From positions 124,001-188,000 of the forward strand of contig PGXO01000005.1 of assembly GCA_002839185.1 (NCBI GenBank): a DNA stretch of 64,000 bases. The letters run 5' to 3'. Position 1 is the stretch's first letter. Each line of letters starts with the position of its first letter. Position numbers and translations under genes: made by a program. Shown piece by piece: positions 9,347 to 18,316 of this stretch. The DNA is from Synergistetes bacterium HGW-Synergistetes-1 (GTDB lineage: Bacteria > Synergistota > Synergistia > Synergistales > Synergistaceae). The notes beneath the pieces were generated by a model. The model did not search any database and was not told the DNA's origin. It saw only the letters and a list, made by a program, of their open reading frames with translations.

Positions 9347-10759
9347 TCAGAATTTCAGCAATCCCACAGAATTTAAGAAGATGATGAGGACCAACAGCGG
9401 GGTTACGTAACGAAGGAGGATTCTGATCACCCTTACCTTTCCTTCATTATTCAGTTTCCCGTGATTGGTCAGTTCGTCCATCAAGTCTTTTTCTTTCATC
9501 TTGTAGCCTGTATAGAGTGCAATAAAGAGGCCTCCCAAAGGCAGACATATGTTCGACGATAAGAAGTCGAAGAGGTCAAAGAATCCCCTGCCCATGACTT
9601 TGATCCCTCCGAAGAAGCTCGAGCTGTCGGCTGAACCGGCTGCCAGAACTCCTACCACTGCGATGATGGCACAATTGAGAATCGCAGCTTTTTTGCGCGG
9701 CATGTTGAATTCTTCCGACATCCATACAGTCGGAACTTCTACAAGCGAAAGCATCGCCCCATTGGCTGCGAATGACGTCAACAGGAAAAATGCAAATAGA
9801 AGTACCTGCCCAAAGGGCATCTGTGAGAAGACCAGAGGAATAGTGATAAACAACAGACCTGGTCCTGCCCCCGGTTCAACTCCGAAGGAGAAAACCGTTG
9901 GGAAGATCGCAAGACCTGCAAGCATCGATACAGAGATGTCTGCTATGGCTATCTTAAGCGGAGCAGTCGAAAGATCTGAATCCTCAGTGAAATATGATCC
10001 GTAAGTTATCATGGTCCCCATTCCAAGCGATAGCTTAAAAAAGGCAAGACCCATTGCCGCAAGCGTTACAGATGGTGTTATCTGTGAAAAATCCACATGG
10101 AAAAGGAAGCGAAGACCATCAGCGGCACCCGGAAGCGTAAGCGCACGGATAGCACAGATTATGAGAAGCAGGAATAGTACGGGCATCATGATCCTGATAG
10201 CCCTCTCTATACCGCGTGAAACACCCATGGAAATGATAGCGCCTATTACACAAAGTACCACCACCTGCCAGAATATCGGAGAAAGTACTGCTGCCGAAAA
10301 GAAACTACCTCCAGCAGTCCCGGCTCCGATGGCGCTGCCGAACATTGCTCCTGCCTTCTCTGCAGTGATCCCTGCAAAAGCTCCTGTTGCAGCCTTGAAT
10401 GTATAGTAATATACCCATCCTGCCACACAGCTGTAGAAAAACATTATCAGGTATGCAGCAAGTGCTCCCATAAAACCGATACCGGACCAGGGAGACTTAG
10501 GATCATTATCAAGTTTCCTAAAAGCGCCGACCGGGTTCATCCTTGATCTGCGGCCGATAACAAATTCGCTTATCATAATAGGAACAGCTACCATAAAGAC
10601 AAAAAAGAGGTACAGGACAAGGAAAGCGCCGCCGCCGCCTGTTCCTGTCATATAAGGAAATTTCCATATGTTTCCCAGACCAACGGCTGAACCAAGGGAT
10701 ACCATCAATGCAGCTAAAGTTGAACTAAAACCGTCTCTTTTCTTTGTTTCTAATGACAA
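9347..10759 (-). CDS. Neurotransmitter:sodium symporter (NSS/SNF) family transporter
   Basis: A 470-residue LeuT-fold Na+-dependent transporter. The first helix carries GSAVGLGNIWKFPYMTGTGGGGAF, the NSS signature forming the Na+ and substrate site, and SLGMGTMITYGSYF marks the TM6-7 region. About eleven to twelve hydrophobic segments are visible. Bacterial NSS proteins usually import amino acids such as tryptophan, leucine, tyrosine or glycine; the substrate here is not determined. The ATG follows AAGGGGGAGA. It is monocistronic, with its own terminator. A second NSS gene lies at 49409-50743 next to glycine reductase; the two are clear relatives, so substrate division between them is likely. 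Confidence 0.92.
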   Translation of the reverse strand: MSLETKKRDGFSSTLAALMVSLGSAVGLGNIWKFPYMTGTGGGGAFLVLYLFFVFMVAVPIMISEFVIGRRSRMNPVGAFRKLDNDPKSPWSGIGFMGALAAYLIMFFYSCVAGWVYYYTFKAATGAFAGITAEKAGAMFGSAIGAGTAGGSFFSAAVLSPIFWQVVVLCVIGAIISMGVSRGIERAIRIMMPVLFLLLIICAIRALTLPGAADGLRFLFHVDFSQITPSVTLAAMGLAFFKLSLGMGTMITYGSYFTEDSDLSTAPLKIAIADISVSMLAGLAIFPTVFSFGVEPGAGPGLLFITIPLVFSQMPFGQVLLFAFFLLTSFAANGAMLSLVEVPTVWMSEEFNMPRKKAAILNCAIIAVVGVLAAGSADSSSFFGGIKVMGRGFFDLFDFLSSNICLPLGGLFIALYTGYKMKEKDLMDELTNHGKLNNEGKVRVIRILLRYVTPLLVLIIFLNSVGLLKF

Positions 10760-10865
10760 TAAAATCTCCCCCTTAATTAGGTTTAACAGAGAATAAAATA
10801 ATGCGTTTTTAAAAAATCGCCTTAATTTTACACCTAATTATTTAAAAGAGGAGAGTAAACATTAA

Positions 10866-11780
10866 TTACATATTATCCTCTTCAAGTCCAGAAGTTCGAA
10901 CTGTAGCACAGACAATTGCAATAATAATAATGGAACAGCCTATTATCTCCTGCATTGATGGCGGCTGATTCAGTAAAAGAGAGGTCAGTCCGACTGCAAC
11001 AACTATCTCAAGCGTACAGAGGAGGCTGACCGTCGCGGCCGGCAAATATTTTAAAGCGGTGTAGAAGAGGCCGTATGCAAGAAGGCTCCCGCAAAATGCC
11101 TGGAAGACCAAGAGGCCAAAAAGAGGAAATGTAAAATTTATAATATCTTCCCATCCAATGATGGCACTTTTACCTAAAGCCAGGACTGTTCCACCCAGAA
11201 GATGTGCAAAAAAGAGCAGTACTAGCTGATCTGTTTCCTGTCCTTTACAGACTCTTCGTGCAACAAGAGCCTGCCCCGAAATGCCAATAATAGCGAGCCC
11301 CCCCCACATAAGTCCGGGCACGGAGAGGCCGGAAAAAGTCTTTTCTCCGCCTACCATCCCCAGATATACACCTGCTATTATCAGAAATCCGGATACTACC
11401 TGAAGAAATGTAGGCTTCTCATGCGTTATGTAGAGCGAACCAAGAAGGGTCACAAGGGGAAAAGTGTAGTGAAGTATCAGGGCTTCAGCCACAGAGAGAT
11501 ATTTTAGTGACATCAGGAATCCCCCGCCGGAGAAAACAACAGAGAGTATTCCGGAGAGAAAATAAAAACAGATCATGCTCCTGTCAGGTCTGAACACTCC
11601 GGGCCCTTTCGTGAAGTAAATAAAAGGACCTATTGTGACCACAACAAATAGGGCACGAAAAGCCATAACTGACATCAGGCTTATTCCCGCACTTGAAAGG
11701 ACTTTAGCTATTGGACTCATTATGCCCCAGCAGACAGCGGCGATAAGCGTCATAACAACTCCGTGCCAATATTTATTCAT
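10866..11780 (-). CDS. EamA/DMT-superfamily transporter
   Basis: A 304-residue inner-membrane protein with two EamA repeats, about ten hydrophobic helices in all; the first repeat begins WHGVVMTLIAAVCWGIMSPIAK and the second near VPGLMWGGLAIIGISGQALVAR. DMT proteins commonly export amino acids or metabolites. I chose the ATG at 11780, with AAGGCAGGTC upstream; a TTG at 11807 is an alternative. It is the last gene of the hom-racemase-dehydratase-OCD cluster, separated from the OCD-like gene by about 80 bp, which suggests it moves a substrate or product of that pathway. Confidence 0.85.
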   Translation of the reverse strand: MNKYWHGVVMTLIAAVCWGIMSPIAKVLSSAGISLMSVMAFRALFVVVTIGPFIYFTKGPGVFRPDRSMICFYFLSGILSVVFSGGGFLMSLKYLSVAEALILHYTFPLVTLLGSLYITHEKPTFLQVVSGFLIIAGVYLGMVGGEKTFSGLSVPGLMWGGLAIIGISGQALVARRVCKGQETDQLVLLFFAHLLGGTVLALGKSAIIGWEDIINFTFPLFGLLVFQAFCGSLLAYGLFYTALKYLPAATVSLLCTLEIVVAVGLTSLLLNQPPSMQEIIGCSIIIIAIVCATVRTSGLEEDNM

Positions 11781-11861
11781 TTTTTTGACCTGCCTTGCTG
11801 ATAACAATCAGTTCGCGGTCCCGTCTCGATGTCCGGGACACGGCGCCAAGTTTTAAAACAT

Positions 11862-12863
11862 TTATTGCTCCATCTCTACAACTGTACCGATGTTATGTGC
11901 TTCAGCCCGTTCCAGCGCTACTTTGGCAGTTATCAGATCCTGCAGCGCCATTCCTGTGGCGTCAAACATCGTTATCTCATCAGCTGAAGTCCTTCCGGGT
12001 TTAGTGCCGTTAAGCACCTCTCCGATCTCTGTGATGCATTCGGGCATTATCAGTCCCATTGATACAGCGTACTGACACTCTCCCTTGTGTGCCACCTGTG
12101 ACCTTGAATCTCCGAAAACTTTTACCGTTGCTGTTATTTCCGGATCTATCTCCTGTTTGCCGGGCATGTCAGCTCCTATCGTATTTATGTGACAGCCCTT
12201 CTTGAGCCAGCCGCTTTTGATGAACCCCTTTTTTGAGGGCGTGCACGTAACAACTATGTCGGCTTTTTTAACATACTCTTCAAGAGATGCAAATGGCCTG
12301 GCGGTTATTTGTATTCCCGGATAGCAAGGGGCGATCTCTTCTGCCATTTTTTCAGCTGCCGGATCCAGGACATCGAAAACATCGACCCTTTTCAGCTTCG
12401 GCATTACCTTTGAAAGACCCATGATCTGAGCTCTCCCCTGAGCTCCTGAACCTACCACAACAGCGTTTTCAGATCCGGGGCTCGCAAGTGCTTCAGCTCC
12501 TATTGCTCCTGCTGCTCCGGTCCTCAAAAATGTGACGGGAGTTCCCTCAAGTATACCCAGCGGTTGCTGACGCTCGATATCCATGACCACTATAAGTCCA
12601 GCAAGAGCCGGAACTCCCATGGTTGAGGGATTGTCTCTGTTCCAGCCCAGGATCTTAAGTCCATATATCCCCGCACCATCCATGTATGCGGATTTGATAT
12701 CCATATCTGTCCTTCCGGGGTCAAATTCATGTGTTATTATCGGGAAGAGCCCAGCCCTTCCGGAAGAAAACAGCTTGTATGCCTCTTTTACTCCGGGAAT
12801 TACGTCATCCATCGTGACCAATGCGCTAAACTGCTTTGAATCCAGTATCCTAAGTCTGTACAT
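11862..12863 (-). CDS. Ornithine cyclodeaminase / mu-crystallin family protein
   Basis: A 333-residue NAD(P)-dependent enzyme of the OCD/mu-crystallin family. The Rossmann motif VVGSGAQGRAQI is at residues 136-147 and an N-terminal substrate region includes THEFDPGRTDMDIKSAY; GTPVTFLRTGAAGAI is a typical family segment. Members include ornithine cyclodeaminase, alanine dehydrogenase, EutC of ectoine degradation and BhcD iminosuccinate reductase, so the function could be cyclodeamination or imine reduction. The ATG follows AGGAGA. It lies 9 bp after the threonine-dehydratase-like gene. Such dehydratase plus OCD pairs occur in ectoine (EutB/EutC) and beta-hydroxyaspartate (BhcB/BhcD) pathways, but the other partners of those systems are absent here. 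Confidence 0.82.
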   Translation of the reverse strand: MYRLRILDSKQFSALVTMDDVIPGVKEAYKLFSSGRAGLFPIITHEFDPGRTDMDIKSAYMDGAGIYGLKILGWNRDNPSTMGVPALAGLIVVMDIERQQPLGILEGTPVTFLRTGAAGAIGAEALASPGSENAVVVGSGAQGRAQIMGLSKVMPKLKRVDVFDVLDPAAEKMAEEIAPCYPGIQITARPFASLEEYVKKADIVVTCTPSKKGFIKSGWLKKGCHINTIGADMPGKQEIDPEITATVKVFGDSRSQVAHKGECQYAVSMGLIMPECITEIGEVLNGTKPGRTSADEITMFDATGMALQDLITAKVALERAEAHNIGTVVEMEQ

Positions 12864-12872
12864 CAGTCTCTC

Positions 12873-13847
12873 CTATCTTCCGCACTTTAGTGCGGAAAGG
12901 AATTTTTCTTCTCCGATATTGCCTCCTGAAACTACGATCCCGACCTTTTGACCTTTCAGGTCGATGCTCCCTGCAAGAGCCGCCGCCGCCGCTATTGCAC
13001 CTGCTCCCTCTACCAGCTGGTGGTGTTTTTCAAACATAAAGCGGATACCTTTTGCTATATCCTCTTCAGAGACGGCAATAAGTCCCTCCAGTTTATTAAG
13101 TACAAAATCCAGATGGTTCTGGCATGCTCCTCCTCCAAGGGCATCTGCAAGGCTTACTTCCTCGTCGACAAGTTCGACCATACCTTTTTTGACAGCTTCA
13201 GGCCAGGCAGGGTTGGCTTTTGCGTGAACTCCCCAAACTTTTATCGCCGGTCTCAGTGCTTTTGCAGCGGTTGCTACTCCGCGGATCAATCCGGCTCCGC
13301 TTATCTGACAGAGGATGATGTCAAGCTCGGGCTCATCCTGCAGCATCTCAAGGCCGACCGTTCCCTGTCCGGCTGATACATAGGGGTCGTCAAAAGCAGA
13401 GATGAAGACCAGGTTTTCTCTTTCAGCCATCTTCATGCTCTCTATCTCTGCCTCGTCATAATATGTTCCTATCACGCGGAGCTCGACAAACTCGCCGCCC
13501 TTTTCAAGAATGGATTCACGTTTTACCTGGGGGCACTGGCCCGGCACACATATAACTGACCTTACCTTAAGGTCCTTGGCAGCCATTGCTATTCCCTGTG
13601 CATGGTTTCCGCTTGAACAGGTAATAACTCCTTTTTGCCTCTCTTCTTCAGTCATCGCAAACATCCTGTTGAAGGCTCCCCTTGGCTTGAAAGAACCGGC
13701 GATCTGCTGGTTCTCCAGTTTGAGCCAGACCTTTCCTCCTGTTATTTTGCTAAGTGCTGGAGAAAATTCAATAGGTGTATGCCTGATCCTGTTTTTTAGA
13801 AATCTTGCTGCAAGCAGGATGTCGGTTATTGTAACTTCATATGGCAT
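12873..13847 (-). CDS. Threonine dehydratase-like PLP enzyme (fold type II), divergent
   Basis: About 324 residues of the IlvA/TdcB-type fold II PLP family. The Schiff-base lysine is K54 in GSFKPRGAF, and the asparagine loop is CSSGNHAQG. The Gly-rich loop that normally reads GGGGL is CQISGAGLIRG here, a departure from the canonical phosphate-binding loop. There is no C-terminal regulatory ACT domain. I chose the ATG at 13847; starts at 13868 or 13922 would overlap the racemase gene. GAAGGG, 13 bases upstream, is a somewhat distant ribosome-binding site and overlaps the racemase stop. It probably eliminates water from a hydroxy amino acid, with threonine or serine as default guess. Confidence 0.82.
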   Translation of the reverse strand: MPYEVTITDILLAARFLKNRIRHTPIEFSPALSKITGGKVWLKLENQQIAGSFKPRGAFNRMFAMTEEERQKGVITCSSGNHAQGIAMAAKDLKVRSVICVPGQCPQVKRESILEKGGEFVELRVIGTYYDEAEIESMKMAERENLVFISAFDDPYVSAGQGTVGLEMLQDEPELDIILCQISGAGLIRGVATAAKALRPAIKVWGVHAKANPAWPEAVKKGMVELVDEEVSLADALGGGACQNHLDFVLNKLEGLIAVSEEDIAKGIRFMFEKHHQLVEGAGAIAAAAALAGSIDLKGQKVGIVVSGGNIGEEKFLSALKCGR

Positions 13848-13857
13848 TATTTCTGCA

Positions 13858-14934
13858 CTACCCTTCATAAATTTTAGTGACGTAAGAGGATGTCGATGAA
13901 GAGAGCATTCCGGGATAATCAAGTCTGAAACGAAGTATCTCCCCGACCTTATGCAAAACAGGACAATCTTCGATGTCTACCAGGAGATGATCACTTGAAG
14001 CTGTGATTATTTTGACCCCTTCATCCAAGGGCGTTAGTCCGCCGATATTTACATCCTGCCTGCCTATCGCAAGTATCCCGCGAAGCCTTTCGCCCCTGTC
14101 CTCGAAATGGGGAACGTTGCCGAAAGCATCTCTTCCAACTTCGCCTATGGGCTTTGTCGGTTTCCTGCGGACTTCGACCAGTTCGGCTTCCAATTCCATA
14201 GTGTCCTGGCGCAGCCAGGGTACTATCACTCCCGAAGATTTATCCGAACCAAGCAGGTACCCTTCGCCTATCCTGAGGTTATTTATCCTCGCAGAGAAAA
14301 GACCGTCATCTAACGCGATAAGTGAACGTGTCGTAGCTCCTCCCGAATAGATATCGAGCTTTCTGCCAATTACGGATTCGATTTTTTCGCCGAAGGACAA
14401 AAATCTTTGCATGCTTTCTTTTGAAGGGAGGACTCCGCTGGCACAGCCGTAATTGACTCCGATCCCGCTTATTCTAAGGGCGGGGCTCAGTTTTTTGAGG
14501 CCCTCAGCAACGGCCTCAGCCTCATCCGGCCAGAAACCTTCCCTCAGGTCCCCCATGTCTGCCATCAGGAGGACAGAATGTTCTTTCTTTTTTGCTTCGC
14601 ATACTTTTGACATCAATTCCAGCGTCCCAATATCTGAAACCAGGGAATAATCTGCAAGGCCGATTACATCTTCGATCTCAGAACGCATTGGTATCCTTAT
14701 CAGAGCGAAAGGAGTTTTTATGCCATCCTCCTTCATCCTTCTGATATTCTTTATCCTGCTGTCTGCCAATGCAGATACCTTAGTACCGGAAAGCCGTCTG
14801 GCCAGTTCCAGGGGAGCGGATAATCCTTTTGTGACTGCCCAGACCGATATTCCATGTTCTGCGCACTTTGAAACGATCTTGTTCATGTTGCTTTCCATAA
14901 CATCCAGATGAACTCTAAGTACTGGGTATGACAT
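13858..14934 (-). CDS. Alanine/ornithine racemase family PLP enzyme (fold type III)
   Basis: A 358-residue PLP protein whose N-terminal barrel begins SYPVLRVHLDVMESNM and carries the Schiff-base lysine at K36 (VWAVTKGLSA). Later segments SDIGTLELMS, GIGVNYGCASG and SGGATTRSL match the alanine/ornithine racemase (Orr-like) branch rather than canonical Alr. It most likely racemises an amino acid. The ATG at 14934 follows AAAGGAGTGATAAAA; the GTG at 14943 sits too close to that site. It lies between homoserine dehydrogenase and the dehydratase-like gene. The substrate (ornithine, alanine, homoserine, threonine or another) cannot be fixed from sequence. Confidence 0.83.
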   Translation of the reverse strand: MSYPVLRVHLDVMESNMNKIVSKCAEHGISVWAVTKGLSAPLELARRLSGTKVSALADSRIKNIRRMKEDGIKTPFALIRIPMRSEIEDVIGLADYSLVSDIGTLELMSKVCEAKKKEHSVLLMADMGDLREGFWPDEAEAVAEGLKKLSPALRISGIGVNYGCASGVLPSKESMQRFLSFGEKIESVIGRKLDIYSGGATTRSLIALDDGLFSARINNLRIGEGYLLGSDKSSGVIVPWLRQDTMELEAELVEVRRKPTKPIGEVGRDAFGNVPHFEDRGERLRGILAIGRQDVNIGGLTPLDEGVKIITASSDHLLVDIEDCPVLHKVGEILRFRLDYPGMLSSSTSSYVTKIYEG

Positions 14935-14972
14935 TTTTATCACTCCTTTTCGATGTAATACAAATACTGATA

Positions 14973-16001
14973 TTATATCAAGCCTAATGAATCCCTTATA
15001 GTGATGAGGTCTTCTATTACTCCATATGCGGTATCCAGAAGGTCAGGGCAGTCCTGCACAATGATGTTGGGGTGCATCAGGTCTGACTCGATCCGGACTG
15101 CTGAACCATAATGGGAAATGAGACAGAAGACATCATCCCTGCTTACCTCCTCTACCCTTACGCTTGCATGGACATTATTCCCATCTTTCCAGCCTCTGCA
15201 GAGGAGTTTGAGCCTCATACCTCTTTTGACAGCATCCTGCGCCATATCAGGGGTCACTGCCCTTATTCCATCTCTCTCCACGTCAAGAGGTGTTATATTC
15301 CCACCCATCAGGACATTCGCAAGAGCGGCTGCTTTGGCTGAGGGATCCCATCCGTCAACGTCCATTGAAGGATCTGCCTCCGCGATCCCGGCTTCCTGCG
15401 CCATTTTTATGCCTTCTTCAAGAGACCCCCCTTTTTCCATGTGGGAGAGTATAAAATTAGTAGTCCCGTTCAGTATCCCAGAAAATCCATTTATAGTCGC
15501 GCCCTTCATGCAGCGGCTGCAGAAATTGAAGAGAGGTGCTCCGTCCATCACTGCGGATTCAAATAGATAGAGCGCTCCATTTTTTTCAGCAAGCTCTTTG
15601 AGTTCTCTATAGCGAAAACTGACCGGGCCTTTATTTGCAGATGCTACAGATTTTCCCCTTTCCAGGGCGGTTTTTATGTGAGAAGCTGCCGGTTCGCCCC
15701 TATCTTCAATAGAGAGGGCGGAAAGCTCAACAAGAACGTCGTAATCAAGTGTTTTCGCAGCTTCCAGCGGAGTCAGTGAGGAAAGTTCCCTCTCGGCTGC
15801 AGTAAGTCTGTTGTTAAGTTTGAGTTCATCCAAAACTTTTTTAAGGTCTATTCCATCTTTTTTCTCCAATCCACCGTGGCGGCCTGTAAAGATCCCGACA
15901 ACTCGGGACTCCAGATTAAGAGCCGGATATAGATCACGTTGAATAAATATTCGGGACATCTCTTTTGCCACATTACCGAAACCGATAAAAAGTATTCTCA
16001 T
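14973..16001 (-). CDS. hom: Homoserine dehydrogenase
   Basis: A 342-residue NAD(P)-dependent homoserine dehydrogenase interconverting aspartate semialdehyde and homoserine. It has an N-terminal Rossmann GFGNVA at residues 7-12, the catalytic-domain segment GFSGILNGTTNFILSHM, and GIAEADPSMDVDGWDPSAKAAALAN with the acidic and lysine active-site residues. It ends without an ACT domain, so end-product feedback of the usual kind is not expected. The start follows a GGGATGAGGGCAATAA leader. It begins the five-gene minus-strand cluster running to the EamA transporter and is divergent from the second dehydratase. No aspartokinase or homoserine kinase lies nearby, so a catabolic use is possible. Confidence 0.88.
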   Translation of the reverse strand: MRILFIGFGNVAKEMSRIFIQRDLYPALNLESRVVGIFTGRHGGLEKKDGIDLKKVLDELKLNNRLTAAERELSSLTPLEAAKTLDYDVLVELSALSIEDRGEPAASHIKTALERGKSVASANKGPVSFRYRELKELAEKNGALYLFESAVMDGAPLFNFCSRCMKGATINGFSGILNGTTNFILSHMEKGGSLEEGIKMAQEAGIAEADPSMDVDGWDPSAKAAALANVLMGGNITPLDVERDGIRAVTPDMAQDAVKRGMRLKLLCRGWKDGNNVHASVRVEEVSRDDVFCLISHYGSAVRIESDLMHPNIIVQDCPDLLDTAYGVIEDLITIRDSLGLI

Positions 16002-16146
16002 TTATTGCCCTCATCCCTTTAAAAGTGTTATACATTCGATTATAGTTACTGTAATATTGATGTCAATTTGCAATAAAGAAAAGATGCAGGCTCATACACT
16101 TCAGGGATCCCATGATCCTTAAAATATTACATTCCGAGGAGGATTT

Positions 16147-17130
16147 ATGTTGAACAAACTTCCTATCGACCCAAACATTACTGATGTTGCCAAGGCTTAC
16201 CGATTTCTTAAAAACCGTGTGAGACACACTCCTACCGAGTATTCTTTCCCGCTGAGCGAAATATGCGGCAGCCCAGTGTACTTGAAATGGGAAAACCAGC
16301 AGCTTTGCGGCTCATTTAAATTAAGGGGAGCACTTTATAAAATGAATTCACTCTCCCTTGAAGAACGGGCAAAAGGCGTTGTGACCTGCTCAAGCGGAAA
16401 CCATGGTCAGGGCGTTGCTCTTGCAGCTAAGGAACTTGGCATCAAGACACTGATCTTTGTCCCCAACGTATGTCCCGAAACTAAGAAAGCTGCCATAAAA
16501 CGAAGGGGCGGAGAATTTGTAAATCTTGTTGTTACAAGCGGAGATTATGACTTTGCGGAACATTCAGCCCACGAACATGCTGAAAAAAACGGGATGACCT
16601 ATGTCTCTTCTTTTGAAGATGCTACGGTGATCTCCGGACAGGGAACTGCGGGTTTTGAAATGTTTACCGATGAACCGGACATAGAGCTTCTGATCATTCC
16701 CGCGGGGGGCGGAGGCCTCATGAACGGGATCGCGATAGCGGCAAAAGCCCTTAACCCTGATGTTGAAATATGGGGAGTGCAGTCTGTCGCGTCTAATCCA
16801 TGGGTAGTCTCATGGGCTGACGGCATCGTCAGGGAGGTCACATACCTTGAAACTCTGGCTGACGGACTTGCAGGCTACATACCCCAGAGCCTGCTCTCAC
16901 TCGCAAAGAAACGCGTGACAGGCATCCTTGAGATCACGGAGGAAGACATCGCCAAAGCGATTGCCTTCCTGCACAGAGAACACCATCAGATAGTTGAGGG
17001 AGCAGGTGCTGTAGGAGTTGCCGCACTGCTGGCAGGCAAGATCGATCCGAAGGGAAGGAAGACAGGGATAGTAATATCAGGAGGCAATATCGATGAGGAA
17101 AAACTGAAAGCTATCCTTTCCAGATACTGA
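16147..17130 (+). CDS. Threonine dehydratase-like PLP enzyme (fold type II)
   Basis: A 327-residue catabolic-type threonine/serine dehydratase. The Schiff-base lysine is K58 in GSFKLRGAL, the loop CSSGNHGQG follows, and the phosphate-binding loop IIPAGGGGLMNG is canonical. It lacks a regulatory ACT domain. Threonine dehydratases give 2-oxobutyrate and ammonia. The ATG follows GAGGAGGATTT. It is a recognisable paralogue of the enzyme at 12873-13847, sharing the RFLKNR(V/I)RHTP(T/I)E opening and the EEDIAK(A/G)I/HHQ(L/I)VEGAGA C-terminal region, but that one has lost the GGGGL loop. It is followed by a strong terminator and appears monocistronic. Confidence 0.88.
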   Translation: MLNKLPIDPNITDVAKAYRFLKNRVRHTPTEYSFPLSEICGSPVYLKWENQQLCGSFKLRGALYKMNSLSLEERAKGVVTCSSGNHGQGVALAAKELGIKTLIFVPNVCPETKKAAIKRRGGEFVNLVVTSGDYDFAEHSAHEHAEKNGMTYVSSFEDATVISGQGTAGFEMFTDEPDIELLIIPAGGGGLMNGIAIAAKALNPDVEIWGVQSVASNPWVVSWADGIVREVTYLETLADGLAGYIPQSLLSLAKKRVTGILEITEEDIAKAIAFLHREHHQIVEGAGAVGVAALLAGKIDPKGRKTGIVISGGNIDEEKLKAILSRY

Positions 17131-17137
17131 TCTTTGT

Positions 17138-17176
17138 AAAAAACAAGTCCCGGGTATGACCCGGGACTTGTTTTTT
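17138..17176. terminator. Bidirectional Rho-independent terminator
   Basis: A perfect stem ACAAGTCCCGGG / CCCGGGACTTGT with a 5-base loop is flanked by an A-run on the left and a T-run on the right. It would stop both the dehydratase transcript (+) and the convergent rhodanese transcript (-). Confidence 0.88.
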
Positions 17177-17221
17177 AACATATATACTGCAAAACAGCAA
17201 TGCTGATCTGTTTTTACTTAG

Positions 17222-18316
17222 TTATTCCGACTTATCGAGAGGCAGCTCAGGATTTCCTGCCCACGCCTGGAATCCCTCATCATAACACTGGGATTTGTGG
17301 AATCCTGCGTAACGCAGTGCCATCGTGACAAAGGCGGCTCTTACTCCGGCAGTATCGTATACAACTATCTCGTTATCCGGCGTTATGCAATGTTTATTGA
17401 GAAGAGCAACTATCTCTTCAACTTCTTTAAAGTGATACTGATCCTGAACGAATTCCTGCATTTCTATGTGTATCGCTCCGGGAAGGTGACCGGCTCTCTT
17501 TTCCTGGAATGGCCTTATTTTGCCCTGGTATTCCGCGAGTGTGCGTACGTCAAGCAAAACCAGTCCGCTCTTGCCCATATTGTTGTTTATCCATTCTGTA
17601 TCAACAAGATAATGCTCTTTGTATTTAGATACTGAGAAGGCGACCGCCTTATTCTTGTGAGCGGTCCTGGATACTGCTCCGCCAGCCTTCTTCCAGGCTG
17701 TAAAGCCCCCTTCAAGTATTCTCGCATTCTTTATGCCGCTCATCCTGAGTACCCAGAGGGTCCATCCGCTCTGTCCCCATCCGCCTGCATCATCATATAC
17801 AACTACCTGTTTCTTTCCGTTTATACCTAGAGCTCCTATCCTCTTTGCCATTGTAGCAGGCTGCCAGACAGTACCCCATTTTTTTGAGCCCGTCGGAGCA
17901 TTCATATTTGCAAAGTATGTCCAGCTTGCGTTGACCGCTCCAGAGATGTGTCCGCCTGAATAAAGGCTTTCCGGCCTGGCATCGACTAGGACGACATTGC
18001 CCTTGTTTTTCTTCAGCCACTCAGCAGACACCAGAAGTGATTCCTCTGTCTCGGGTTCACCTACTTGCATCGGAGAAGGTTTCAATGGCCTGATCTGGGG
18101 GACCGTGACAGCAACAGGAGCTTTTTCTATCGGTGCTGCAGTTGCTGTTTTATTCTCCGGTACTTTTGTCTCGGGCGTGGCAGTGGTTTTGGACTGCTGT
18201 GATGTCTGTAATGTGTTGTCTGCCGATGAGGGTGTCTGTGTCTGGGCTGAAAGGGGCGGGACCATAAGGGTCAGGGCCATAAATGCGATCAATATTGCGC
18301 TGGACAATTTTTTCAT
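17222..18316 (-). CDS. Exported double-rhodanese-domain protein without catalytic cysteines
   Basis: A 364-residue exported protein. MKKLSSAILIAFMALTLMVPPLSAQ is a typical signal peptide, followed by a Thr/Pro/Ala-rich linker to about residue 90 and two rhodanese domains: one from SAEWLKKNKGNVVLVDARP, the second from DTEWINNNMGKSGLVLLDVR. The first domain's loop reads VVVYDDAGGWGQSG and the second reads VVYDTAGVRA, where SseA-type enzymes carry the sulfur-accepting Cys. Neither loop has a cysteine, so ordinary sulfur transfer is unlikely and a binding role is more plausible. I chose the ATG at 18316 because the signal peptide starts there and AAAGGA lies upstream. Confidence 0.85.
   Translation of the reverse strand: MKKLSSAILIAFMALTLMVPPLSAQTQTPSSADNTLQTSQQSKTTATPETKVPENKTATAAPIEKAPVAVTVPQIRPLKPSPMQVGEPETEESLLVSAEWLKKNKGNVVLVDARPESLYSGGHISGAVNASWTYFANMNAPTGSKKWGTVWQPATMAKRIGALGINGKKQVVVYDDAGGWGQSGWTLWVLRMSGIKNARILEGGFTAWKKAGGAVSRTAHKNKAVAFSVSKYKEHYLVDTEWINNNMGKSGLVLLDVRTLAEYQGKIRPFQEKRAGHLPGAIHIEMQEFVQDQYHFKEVEEIVALLNKHCITPDNEIVVYDTAGVRAAFVTMALRYAGFHKSQCYDEGFQAWAGNPELPLDKSE

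Noticed and set aside
10866-16001. A complete ectoine (EutBCDE) or beta-hydroxyaspartate (BhcABCD) pathway
   Set aside because: Only dehydratase- and OCD-like partners match; the hydrolases, aminotransferase and the D-threonine-aldolase-like enzyme are missing, and the racemase is of the alanine/ornithine type.
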